From: Azolla pinnata
Taxonomy: Eukaryota > Streptophyta > Polypodiopsida > Salviniales > Salviniaceae
Assembly: GCA_037176905.1 (NCBI GenBank)
Contig: JBBBWG010000115.1
Location: 25,582-81,123 of the forward strand
Reading direction: 5' to 3'
DNA: 55,542 bases
The translations under genes were made by a program, and so were the position numbers. A model generated the notes under the pieces. It saw nothing but the letters and a program-made list of their open reading frames with translations. It was not told the origin of the DNA and did no database searches. How positions within the stretch are numbered: position 1 is the first letter of the stretch; each line of letters begins with the position of its first letter. This document shows, piece by piece, positions 37,756 through 49,300 of the stretch.

Positions 37756-39909
37756 TCACAATCCTGCCTCCTTTTGGTGTACTCGCGCTTTTTCAGCATC
37801 AATGATGTGGCTAATTAGAGAGACTGTTTCTTCCAATTGGCCATCTGCATTGACCACCACATAGTCGAACTCTGCCATTCTCTTCAGTTCCTCTCTAGCG
37901 GTGGCAATCCGCACTAATAATTTCTCTTTCGTCTCAGTTTTTCTCTGAACAAGTCTTTTTACGAGGGCAGCTTCGCTCTCAGCAACTAAGAAGATAAAAA
38001 CGGCACTCCTTCCCATAATCGATCGAATGGTTGCAGCTCCTTGTACATCAACTCGAAGAACTACGTCGAAACCTTTGGCAAGGCAATCCCGTACCTACAA
38101 AGCCACATTTCCTTGATATTATCAATGACGACTGACCACAAACAAAGGTACCGAAACTTGTGTACAACTCTATGGTGGCATACCAAGTGTACTAAAATCA
38201 GAGTTCCATCACTATTTATCAAATACTAGCCTTATACAACAAAGCAGTGCCTGTATTCGAACCTGTTGTTTAGGTATACCCTTGAAATCTCCGTATACAA
38301 TTGCATACTCTAAAAGCTCCTCATTATTTATCATCGATTCAAACTGCTCTTTAGTGAGGAAAAAGTAGTCCTTGCCATCGACTTCCCCCGGCCGTTTTGC
38401 TCGAGTTGTAGCAGTCACCACAAAATGTATCTCTTTCCTCTCCTCTTGGAGTCTCTGCAAATACACACCAGCCATCATCAATCAATTTACAGTTGCAACC
38501 TTGGTTTCATAGGTGATTTTGGGCCTCGGATATTAATATTACATTCCATTTCATTTTATTCCGCTGCATAAACTAGTTCCACATCACTAATATACACAAA
38601 AATGAATTCAATAGTCATTATGCATGGCTTACATTGATAACTGCATCTTTACCAACTCCACTTGGTCCACTGATGACAATCACTAACGGCTTTTTTGCAG
38701 GTGCTTGAGGACCAGTCCCAAGAGGTGAATCTAATGCCGCTTCAACCTCTCTTAGAATCAAATCCTACACATCATATTAAATCCTCGAAATTCTTCAGAA
38801 ATATGATTAGTATATTAATCTCTGTTTGAAACAAGGTCTTTAACATCATGGATCAGATCTTAGCAATCTGAAGCTTGTAGAATTGGACTTGATTTAAATA
38901 ATACGATTTTCAGTCTGAGGGTATCTATACATGCTATAAATTTCCACAACTTTATTTGACATTCTCTGCTTAACTTCATCATACATGCTTTGGATTTCAA
39001 ATTTCTTATTCCACATTCTTTGGATAGATGATAATTTTCCATGCACAAACCAATCTAGACATGGGGATGGAAGTCCTTTTTTTATACTAGATTTAAATGG
39101 ATAGCTGTGATAAAGATAAAGATTTATGCATGATATAGGCAGTAGATATTCCATCTTTTTCCAAGTTCAAGCATCTCTATTCATCATTATGCTAACATCA
39201 TTCTTTTCTTCTTCTTCTTCTTCTTCTTCTTCTTCTTTTTCTTCCCTTCTTCTTCTTCTTCTCTTTCTTCTCATTCTTCTTCTTCTTCTTCTGCTGGCGA
39301 AACAGTTTATAAAACTGGAGAAAATAGGCCCGTGTCATCCAGGACAGTGAAATCCAAAATCTTTGATGAATACACATACATGCGCGCATTCCCGTTCAGA
39401 CCCACACACAAAACTCTGTCTTTGGAAGATGGAAAACGATATAAAAACACCACATCATTTCCTTACTAATTTAGAAAGCATAAGCCCATCAATGCAATGT
39501 TTGCGAATGGGTGTAGACATACCTGGGGAGAATCGATCTTGGTGCCGCCATCTGCAAATCTCTCCATGGTCTTCAGATCCTCTCTGCTGCTGCTACAGTA
39601 GAGGGAGCGGGAGGAGCAGGGCAACGCAACCTTGCTGCGAGGAAGATGATACCCATGAAGATGCAGTCGTTGATGGTGGTGATGAGGATGATGATGACGA
39701 TGGTGAAGAGGGAGGAGGGGGGTGTTGACCTTGCGATGCTGGGAGGAGGAGAAGGCGGCAGCATCCGGTGCTAGAAGAGAAGAGGGAGAAGGAAAGCTGT
39801 CGTCGCCATGGCCACGGGGAGGACGGCCATGGCTGCAGCGAGAGGAGGAGCTCCGCCACAGACGATTGCTGCAGCAAGCGCTGCTGCTGCTCCAAAGAAG
39901 ACGAGCCAT
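37756..39909 (-). CDS. Guanylate kinase, organelle-type, with long N-terminal presequence
   Basis: Converts GMP and ATP to GDP and ADP; plant organelle forms serve chloroplast and mitochondrial nucleotide supply. Main exons: 39909-39523, 38765-38633 (border uncertain), about 38453-38263, 38094-37756. The Walker A motif is [12 protein letters not shown] (exon near 38690). The GMP-binding part [20 protein letters not shown] and EELLEYA...YG is in the third exon. The last exon has [11 protein letters not shown] and [16 protein letters not shown], then stops at 37756-37758. The first 129 codons are rich in Ser, Arg and His and start [13 protein letters not shown], which suits an organelle-targeting peptide, though such low-complexity sequence makes the start less sure. 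The first exon ends in phase 0 while the second, read from 38765, needs another phase. Either an acceptor inside it (before GTTGAAGCG) is used, or one small exon is missing. Confidence 0.85.
39202..39295. repeat. CTT microsatellite in the first guanylate kinase intron
   Basis: Nearly pure CTT/TTC run of about 90 bp between 39202 and 39293. Confidence 0.9.
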
Positions 39910-39924
39910 CGCTCGCTGCTCTGC

Positions 39925-40182
39925 ACATGCATACATGCATACATACATACATACATACGTACATACGTACATATATACGTACATGCGTACGTACACACGT
40001 ACATGCGTACGTACACACGTACATACATGCACACATACATACGTACATACATGCGTGCATACATGCACACATACATACATACATACATGCTAGCATACGT
40101 ACATATATACGTACATACATGCACACATACATACATACATACATACATGCTTGCATACGTACATATATACGTACATACATGC

Positions 40183-40213
<31 letters not shown>

Positions 40214-40660
40214 TACATACGTACATGGATGTGTATGTATGCATGCATGGATGTACGTATGCATGCATGCCCATGCATGCATACATGGATGGATGGGTAT
40301 GCAGGAATGGGTGTGCCTNNNNNNNNNNNNNNNNNNNNNNNNNNNNNNNNNNNNNNNNNNNNNNNNNNNNNNNNNNNNNNNNNNNNNNNNNNNNNNNNNN
40401 NNNNNNNNNNNNNNNNNNTGTGCGCGTATGTGTAAATAGATGGATGGATGGATGTATGTGTGCATGCATAAATGGATGGATGGATGGATGGATCTGTACG
40501 TGCGTATGCATATGTATACATGGATGGATGGATGTATGCATGTGTGTATGTATAAATGGATGGATGGATCTGTACGTATGTATCTATGTAAACATGGATG
40601 GATGGATGCATGTGTGCATGTATATGATTTACCCATTTGGGTTATTTTTGGCACTCTTTA
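39925..40660. repeat. Compound microsatellite in two opposite orientations, around the sequence gap
   Basis: From 39925 to about 40225 the strand reads ACATACATAC/ACGTACATAC/GCACACATACAT; from about 40226 to 40630 it reads TGTATGTATGCATGG and TGGATGGATGG. The left arm has an internal unit of about 70 bp (CATACGTACATATATACGTA near 40095 and 40155). The two arms are roughly reverse complements. Confidence 0.9.
40319..40418. other. Assembly gap (100 N)
   Basis: Exactly 100 N, the usual placeholder for a gap of unknown size, inside the inverted microsatellite. Confidence 0.99.
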
Positions 40661-40719
40661 TAACTAAATGACAGGATCAATTTTGGGAAAAATAAGAAGA
40701 AAACAGGATGTATATATGC

Positions 40720-40910
40720 AGGTATGTATTGGAGGGATGCATGTATTTGTACATGTATGTATGGATCTGTATGTATATGTATTGTAAGTATGTATTGGAG
40801 GGATGTAAATGTGTGTGCATGTATACATGGGTGGATTGATGGATGTATTTGTCTGGGTAAATGGACAAATGGACATATTTGTATGTATTGCATTGGAGGG
40901 ATGTATGTAT
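40720..40910. repeat. Minisatellite with GTATGTATTGGAGGGATG unit
   Basis: The unit GTATGTATTGGAGGGATG occurs near 40723 and 40788, and in a variant near 40880, separated by GTATG-rich DNA. Confidence 0.75.
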
Positions 40911-42214
40911 CAGCCCGCTCGATCAGGGGCTCGAGACAGTAAGCAGAAACCGGTATGCAAAACGGTGCCGCAGAGAGAAGAAATCAGAAAGCGAAGCAGA
41001 GGCATCAGCAGAAGTAGAAGCAGAAGCAGAAGCAGGCGATCGTTTGCTTCGATGGTTGAACATGCGGTTCAGCCACGTCGTCTCTCATAATGTACACCCG
41101 TGTTCTGCAAGTGTGTATAGCGCAATAAAAGTGCCGGAAAAAGCCTTCTTAATGAGCAGGTCTCGGGGAGCAGTTGGAAGACGCATGTTGTCTTCTTGTT
41201 CTCATTCTGGTTTTCCCCTCTGTTCCAGTTTCCGGTTTGAGTTGCTGGAGCAGAAGAGGAGACGTCGATATATCTTTCTGGCGTTCTCTTTCAGGCTCTC
41301 CGGAGAGAAGGAGATCGACGCGGACGAGATCGTACTCTCTCCTCCGTATTCTGTTCGTGGGGCGGAAGAGGGAGACAAGCAGCAAAGGCCGACGAGCCCA
41401 CTGTCAATCGCGCTGCAGGTCGTCAAGGGCATCAAGCTGGGCGCCGACCTCGCCAGTTTCCAGGTTCGACCCAGATCCTCCATCGTCGTCGATTCTGGCA
41501 TCTGCTAAAAGCGCCCGATCTCGAGCTCATTTCGGGAATCGATTCTCTCGGTTCGGGATCCGCGGAAGGTGCCTCCGCAGCTGAACATTCCGAAGTCGAG
41601 CCTCCATGCCCTTCTGCCAGGCCCCGTTCAACCCGGTCCTCGGCGAAACGCATCACGTGTCCTCGGGCTCGCTCAACGTCATGGTCGAGCAGGTAGTTAC
41701 TAGATTTTAAAAGAAGAAAGAAAGAAAGGTTTCGTTTGCACCCGATTGCATCTGTCGGCTCGAGAGCCGGAGCCCTAGTTCAGGAGTCTGATGCTGCATC
41801 TGGCTTCGATGGTTCGGTTCTGTAAACAGCCTATACAATTGAAGCTTTTTGCAAAAGGTTCGGTTTGGTTTGGTTTGGTTGTGGTTTAATTGTTTACGCT
41901 TAACGGCTCATTGCTTAGGCTGGTTTCCATCGAAGTTTTTATTCTATTTTTCACACAACTCCGGTTAATTTGAAGTTTTTAAGAAACGGTTTGGTTTGGT
42001 TTGGTTCTGGTTTGGCTCAAAGCAAACTGAATTGTTCCCTGTATTTATAAAAATGAGGCCTTCCGCTGTAGGTATCTCATCACCCCTAGATAACTGCACT
42101 GTATGCGATGAACGAGGCCCGCAGCATCCGCTTGCTCATGGGCGGCCAACTCGTCGCACATTTCCGCGGTCGGTAGCTTTCCCGTCTTTTTCGGCCGAGT
42201 GTGAACGCGTCTGC

Positions 42215-42660
42215 GCTGTTAAAAAAAAACGCGAACACTCGGGCGTATTCTACACGTATTTAACGTCTTTGGAACTACTCCCTGTTTTTGTTTTAGGCCA
42301 AATTTTGTAAATATCAAAAAAAAAATTTCTTCTTTTACTGACGGCCGCGACTGCTTTTGTCTCGAAAAGTGAATGAATATGCTAGTCGCTGGACAAGCTT
42401 AAAAATTTATGTTTGGTGTTGTCTATAATTCGAGATTTTATGAATTTGCTAATGACGATTAATGGAGTATGAAAAAGTTGTAGCGATATGTAGGTTCGAT
42501 TCATTGTGAAACTTTATAATCACTTGATGCGTATTTTGTTTATTTAAAAATTAGCCCATATTTAACGTATTTAGCCTGCATTCAACATATTTAGCTTATA
42601 TTCAACGTATTTAGCTTGTATTTTAACATATTTAACCTGTATTTTAACAGCTATACGATA
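42215..42660. repeat. Dispersed repeat copy, ending in a short tandem repeat
   Basis: Related to 19511-19900 (shared TGTTAAAAAA-ACGCG, ACGTATTTAACGTCT and TCTCGAAAAGTGAAT). Its end, about 42530-42650, repeats a 22-26 bp unit of the form ATATTTAGCNTGTATTNAAC about five times. It lies between ORP exon remnants. Confidence 0.65.
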
Positions 42661-43267
42661 AACTAGGTGTGATATGATAACATTTCTCATTATTCAGCCT
42701 GTACTATGTTTTATAAACAATAGTATCATTCTCTTTTATTCGAGTTGCATAATAATGTTCTTATATGGAATTATTCTTTTCCTAGGTGCCTTTTTTATGT
42801 GTATGATTTTCGGTTTACTCATCGGGGTTATCGCAGTCCATTCTAGCAATGTTCATAACTAATAATGATAGGATAAACTTTCGGTTTCGGCCATTGCTGG
42901 TGAATCTCCTGTGAGCTATACAAATACAAAAAAAACATTGTCGGTTCTGTTCAGGCAACGGGGCCGAGGCGTCCCGGCAACGGCTGGACGGGCGGCTCCA
43001 GTGTGAAATGCAGGCTTCAACTCCGAGCCCCTTTTCACATTCGGGCGCCCGGGCGACGCCGATGGCCAGGTCGTCGCCGGCTCCGTCCGCGACGCCTCCG
43101 ACGCCGTTCTGTACGAGATCAGCGGCCACTGGAACAGGTCTGCAAACATTTTCTCAACTGCCTTCCACTCAGTATTAAAACTGCCCAAAGGCCAAGTACA
43201 AATTATAACTTTACAACTTGAACGAGTATGTACGAGCCACAAAGTGTCATTCATCCTCCGATAAGCG

Positions 43268-43491
43268 GGAACAGAAACAATGCGGCGTAAAAGTTCCATT
43301 TGACGTTTCCATGACAATAGTTGTACACACGCAGGTCGTCCCCGCGATCTTGCTCTTAGTATTAATTAAACACCCAATGGAAACAAAAACAATGGGGGGT
43401 AAAAGTTTCAGTTAATCTCTCTATGACAATAGTTGTATACACGAAGGTTGTCCCAAATGATCATTTTCTTATTACTAATTAAACACCCAAT
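43268..43491. repeat. Tandem duplication, about 112 bp, in the ORP remnant
   Basis: The unit runs from AACAATGCGGCGTAAAAGTT through ATGACAATAGTTGTACACAC to TAATTAAACACCCAATGG. The second copy starts near 43380 and has several substitutions. Confidence 0.8.
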
Positions 43492-43599
43492 GGGTTCCAT
43501 TCAACCATATACATTGGAAAAGTCTTTCGGCGAGTGCAATGTGACTGCAAACTCCTAATAACATTATACGGGGACTTCGAAAAACTCCTAGCCAAATCA

Positions 43600-45500
43600 T
43601 ACATTACATTTTTTTAATGCCTACTGAAATCAGAAATTACAAATTGACGCCTGAAATCAGAAATTACATTAAAAGTTAACACCCAATCGATTCCGCTAGT
43701 ATTAATTTCATTCCTAATCACTTTGCACTAATTGATCCTAATCGATTCCTCCCCTACAGTCGGCTAATTAAAGTTAGTCATTTCTTTTTTCCCAAAAAGA
43801 TATTCTCTCGATTAGTGAACACATCAATTGCCACAAGGGCTACAAAGAGAAGTTAGCAAGTTTAAGATCTAATTAATTTGATTAACATGTTAATTTGGTG
43901 TTAATCAAGTAATTGAACGTCAATCTATTAGTTTATTTGATGCTAATTGAGCTCATGGTTGATTGATTTGGTGTTAATCAATCAATTGTGCGCTAATTTT
44001 TATAACTAGGAACTGATTTGTAATTTCTAGTTTTGGTATGCGTTGAAACGAACTTTATAATTTTGTTAGAAGTTTTTTTGGCAAATTTCCCAATTATTAA
44101 TTACATTTTTGATGCCTGCTAAAAATTGGCAATTACAAATTAACGCACGCTCTTATCTTCCACTAAGAATTAACATCCGATCAATTCTGTTAGTGTAACG
44201 TTAATCTATTTTATTTGTAATCGCTTCGCAGTCATTGATTTTATTCCCTCCCTGACTCTTCGTATTTCCTAAATCACTTCTCTCTATCCTTCTCGTACTG
44301 ATCGCGTCTAATTCTCAGGCTCATTGAATTGTTGATCCTCCTATTGCTATTTACTAATTGCTTCCTATTTCTTACCGTTGTTTACTAATCAATTCCCTTA
44401 CTATATCTAATTAACAGAAGTTAGGGATTCTAGAATTTACCTAAGTACGTGTTAATCAATTAATAGCATGAGCAATAATCGTACTACTACGATGATTCCG
44501 ACATGTGTTTTACTATGAATGAATTTGGGGGGTCTGATGGATAAGAGCAGGAAGGTGATGGTGAAAGACTGTAAGACGGGAGAGACGAGGGTCTTGTACA
44601 ATGCAATGTCTGCGCTCGCCGGCTTGAAGCCCCTCACATTAAAGGAGAATCATGGAAAGGTTAGGTTCATATTTATAGATTTCAGAGTCAATCAGTGCGG
44701 TGCAAGCCTGAAAGAAAGAGAGAACCGGAATCAAAATCGGAGCCATTTAATTGTACAGTGAAAGATAGCTTCTCAGCTTGGCTTGGCTTAACCGGCTAAG
44801 AAGATCTCGAGCCAAACCGATTAAGCCTGAGCTGCTTAAGAAAAGCTAAAGCTTGAGCCGTTTGAAACAAGCTAAGACTTAAACCGGTTTAGGCCAAATC
44901 AGCACACAGGTTTTTTTGACTAAATTGGTTAAGACTTCAAACAGTTTACAGCCAAACCAGGTAAGACTTAAAAATGGTTTAGGCCAAACTTCAAATGAAG
45001 ATTAATATATATATATATATTATTGACTGGGTCTGATTGGTTTAGAACTGTCACAAACGTTCATTGACCTCGTGATCAGTCGATCAGTCAGTCGGTCAGT
45101 CAATCAATCAATGAGTCGGTGGGTGGGTGTTAAACCCCATGTTGGAAAGAAGGGAAAATCACCTAACAACTCCTGACAAAATTATAAATTACATTTTAAC
45201 GCCTGTTAAAACTAAGCAGATTACATTAAATGGTGCCTAGTTTTAAAAATCAATGCTCGATTCATTGATTACCACCAAACCAAATAATTGTGAGCTCACT
45301 TTAATTCATTTATTAGGGCTCAATTAATTGATTAACGCGTTATTCAATTGACTACATCTAGGAACCCATTAGGATCAATTAGTGGCAAGCGATTAGGAAT
45401 AAAATCAAGTAACGATATACTAACAGAATTAACTGGGTGTTAATTTTTAGTGGTTGACGAGAGTAGGCATTTTTTAATTTATATGTAAAATGTATTTTTT
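43600..45500. repeat. Inverted repeat arms enclosing an ORP exon remnant
   Basis: The left arm (about 43610-43760) reads AATGCCTACTGAAATC, then TTAACACCCAATCGATTCCG, then CACTAATTGATCCTAATCG. The reverse complement of about 45365-45480 reads AATGCCTACTCTCG, then TTAACACCCAGTTAATTCTG, then CACTAATTGATCCTAATGG. A third, partial copy in left-arm orientation lies at about 44090-44230. The ORP piece at 44519-44661 sits between the arms. No transposase is visible. Confidence 0.65.
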
Positions 45501-46366
45501 TAAAAGAAGCACGGAAAATGTAACTTATAATTTTGTTACGCGTTTTTTTGTCGATTCTCCCTGGAAAGAAAGAGGGGATCAGCATCGAAGACATTCAGTT
45601 CTACGGGCCATATTTGTTTCTATTACTAGAGATGCGACCAAAGCTCGTGTGGTTTGCCTGATCAGCAGATCGGAGAAAGACAACATTCATTCTTAGAAAA
45701 GGGCAATGTAACCAGAATCAGAAGACGATCTCTCCCCCGACGTCTGCTCGTCTTTTTCCGGGATCGGCATCACATCTTTCTGCAGTTTTCGTCGACATTC
45801 GCGTCGATCGATCGATTTCGCTCGCTAAAACGCTCTGAACGTTTCCGCTCGTTCTCGCGGCCGCGATTCTCCGCGCTTCTCGGCGCCGAGAATTTCGCAG
45901 TTGTTTCCGCGTCTTTTGGCCATCGTATCATTTCTGTTCCCGATACAACAACAAAAAACAAAAACGCAAGACGATCTCCCGTAAGTCGCAATGTGGTCCC
46001 CGATCATGTTCTCATCGATCGATCGATCGCAGAGACCCCGATCTTCGCGTTGCTACGGCGAAATTCCAGCCCCAGCGAAGCGGGCGGCTTCCGGGATCGG
46101 TAAAAGCTGCGATTTCGATCCGATAAGCGGAATCCGATAAGCTGTCATGCTTCTCTAGATCTGATAGCTTGTCTTTGCAGATCATGATAGCTTATCCTTT
46201 TCGGATCATGGCACGGAGTTTGTTTTTGTGAGCTCTCCGGGGGAGATTCAAGCCATAGCTCGTCCAAATCCGGACCTTTGTGTGCCCGAGCTATGGCGAA
46301 AGCAGCGGCATAACAGACAGAGAGGGCTTGGTGATTTTGCCCCAAAGGAGAAGAGAAAGAATCGCG
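44662..46366. other. Repeat-rich stretch and upstream region of the NFXL2-type gene
   Basis: 44770-45000 has degenerate GGTTTAGGCCAAA/GACTTAAA repeats; 45005-45022 is a short TA run; 45070-45130 has CAGTCAGTC/GGGTGGGTG repeats. From about 45560 the sequence becomes GC-richer and suits the promoter and leader of the downstream gene. GATCGATCGATCG occurs at about 45806 and 46015. Confidence 0.5.
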
Positions 46367-49300
46367 ATGCATCATCAGGCATGGCCATTGGACAACAAAC
46401 AAGCTTTCCCAGATCTCAGAAGTTCTCACAATCTGTCCAGTGAAGAAGAAGAAGAAGAGGAGGAGGAGGAGCTTGGCTATGAAGAAGACGAAGGAAGCGG
46501 CGGCGGAGGAGGAGGAGGTGAGGAGAAAGGATCTCACCGTCAACAGCTGTATGCATCGGTTCTCACCTTGGAATCCCACATCCTCAATGGCTATGGTGAA
46601 TCAAAGACCCATCATCATCACGATGATCATGAAGCTCTTCCCTCCGATCGAAGAAGCTTCCCTTCGTCCGAACCTGCGCTTTCGAAGATCCGGGACCTCC
46701 TCGTCGCATCCAAGCTCAAGGCCATGTCTTGCCTCATATGCCTAGAGAAGGTAAGAAACATCGATCCGATATGGCATTGCACATCGGGTTGTCATGCGAT
46801 CTATCATCTCATCTGCATCCAAGCGTGGGCCAACGAGGCGTGCAAATCTGGTCTAGAAAGGGCCAGATCTCGGCTGCCGCAAGAGAGGTTCCCTGATGCA
46901 CGGTTTGACAGCGGTTGGCACTGCCCGAAATGCCGGATCGTATACAGCCAAGCAGATATTCCTCGGGAATCTTTGTGCTATTGTGGCAAGGTAGTGAACC
47001 CACCGATCGATCCATGGCTAACGCCTCACACATGTGGTCAAATTTGTGGCCGGTTGTTGTCCGAAGAGTGTGGACATGAGTGTAAGCTCCTCTGCCACCC
47101 GGGGAAATGTCCTCCTTGCCCTCAATTTGTAAAGACGTATTGCCATTGTGGGCGCACCGCCGATGTCCGCCGATGTGGGCATAAGCATTTCTCATGTGGG
47201 AAACAGTGTGGGAAGAATCTCTCATGTGGAATCCATGGCTGCCAAGAGGTCTGCCACGCCGAAGATTGCCCTCCATGTAAGAAAAGCGGATCGCATAGAT
47301 GTAGGTGTGGCCGGATCGAGGATGTTCGTGCATGCTCTGCGTCGGAGTTCTCCTGCGAACAATCGTGTGACAAGCCACTCCCATGTATGAAGCATTGGTG
47401 TAAAAAATTGTGCCATAGTGGGTCTTGTGGGGACTGTGAGCTCCAAGGCCGACAGAGATGTCCGTGTGGAAAAGTGTCCTATGAAACCTTGCCATGTGAT
47501 GCTGTAGCACCTACTTGTGGTTCGACATGCGAGAAGTTGCTGACGTGTTCTTTACATAGATGTCAAGAGAGATGTCATGTTGGAGATTGCAAGACCATTT
47601 GCAGAGTTGTGATACTGAAAATATGCCGGTGTGGAAGCTTGAGGAAAGAGGTACCTTTTCGATGTTACTTTGAGATTATGTTACATGTGTTGTAAAGATT
47701 GTAGTTCCTTTTGTTTAGTTAATGAATTGTGGCAGGTTACGGATTCATTCCTCTTATACGTTGTATTTATAATGTACAATCTTTCCCTTTCATTACCTTG
47801 TAATTAAGATTGTAGGCTCTCAAGCAATTAAATCGTGGCACATTGTAGATTTGTCCCTGTCATTCATGGTGCAGTCATCATAATAAGTAGCTCTGTTTTT
47901 GTATCCAAGTTGTTGTCACATGTTGGCTTACATGACTGATTAAACTGTGCTTCTATGGTATGAGTTTAGTTCTCCATTTTTGGTCTAGTTGTTGGAACAT
48001 TAGAATTTCAGAGCTGAAGAAACTCTAGCACATCATCAATCTGCTTATGCATTAAAGCACTAAACCATAGTATTCGGCTAAATCATGGCCTGTCATGCTT
48101 TATTTGTCTTTTTATGAGCTAGTTGTAGGAATTGGCTTTTTGATGCTGATGCCAGGTCCCTTGTCATCAAGAGTTGCAATGCGAGAGGAAATGCCAACGA
48201 TTGAGAGATTGTAAGCGGCACCCTTGCAAACGGCGTTGCTGCAATGGAGATTGCCCACCTTGTTCTGAGGCAAGCCGTTGCAACTCACTGATGTCTATAT
48301 GTAGTATATACTATAATATATGTTGCCATGTATGTGATGAAGGTGGATGTAATACTATGTGTCTTAATTTGTTTTGTCTATTGGAAAGATGAAATATGCT
48401 TGTATATTTCATCTTTTCTGGGGATAACAAAAGAGCAGGATTTGTGAATATGCATGCGTGAATGTGTATATGTTTCGAAATTTTGTCAACAGGAGGATTT
48501 AAAATCTTATTATGCGAGCTATAATGTATATGGGACTGATAGATCACTTGAATATATATAGATTTGTGGAAGGAAGCTTCGTTGTGGAAATCACAAATGT
48601 CCTGCTCTTTGTCACAGGTATTTTTTCCCTCTTTAATGGCATGCTTGGATTTTTTCCCTCTTTATTTTCTGTTGTGATTAAGGAAAATATAGACAAGCTT
48701 GGATTTGAGCTACTCAACAAACATGCAAGCTGAGGTGTTGTTGATATCTCCCGTCTTTACTGTACTTGGATCCACTCACATTGACGAAAATTGTGGGCAG
48801 TAGCCATGGATAAAACGGGAAACACCTTACTCAATTGAGGAACTGTATTGATAGATTTCAACTAATAGTCGGCTAGAGAGAGGCATCTCATCATATGGCA
48901 GAATCATTTCATTTGAAGTGATATCAGAGAGGAGGGGGTAGAACAGACAGCTGAGAGCATAGAGATTGTGTTCTGAAAGTGTAATCCCTGGCCGTCTTCA
49001 TTTCCATGGTTATGAATATGATTGCATTTTTCCATCTGTACATACTTCATAAAGGCATCAATACAACTTTGAAGCGGTTCAGAGTATTTTCTTCCCCGAA
49101 AGATGGGTATCTTGTTGGCCCATCAATTATCAAGCAGAAGACCTTTTGACGCACTGCAACACAGGTCATAATCGTAATGTGTGATTCAAGTAAGATTATC
49201 TGGTTTACTTTCGCAGAGGCCCATGTGCACCATGTCCCGTGTCTGTGCGGATCTCTTGTTCTTGTGGTTCTACAGCATATGAAGTGAGTTTGTTTCTTTC

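Larger units (their letters stand above)
41152..44661 (+). pseudogene. Decayed oxysterol-binding-protein-related protein (ORP) gene
   Basis: ORP proteins move sterols and phosphoinositides between membranes. Pieces of the lipid-binding domain lie in order: SIALQVVKGIKLGADLASFQ ending near 41463 at a GT donor; VPPQLNIPKSSLHA (about 41562-41603); QAPFNPVLGETHH and SSGSLNVMVEQ (about 41617-41691); then, after a large repeat-filled stretch, a block ending LYEISGHWNR (about 43000-43138); and RKVMVKDCKTGETRVLYNA (about 44545-44605). The fingerprint-like NPVLGETHH is present, but its frame is shifted against KSSLHA and about 30 residues are absent there. The SHHPP exon and the C-terminal exons were not found. 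I infer a non-functional copy broken by deletion, frameshift and insertion. An open frame from ATG 41152 covers the 5' part. Confidence 0.7.

Noticed and set aside
39593..40671. Frames of 200-350 codons on both strands across the N gap
   Set aside because: They run through the microsatellite and the placeholder N, so they are artefacts; only the exon of guanylate kinase at 39523-39909 is kept.
46809..47510. 233-codon frame on the minus strand
   Set aside because: Shadow of the Cys-rich NFXL2 exon on the plus strand.
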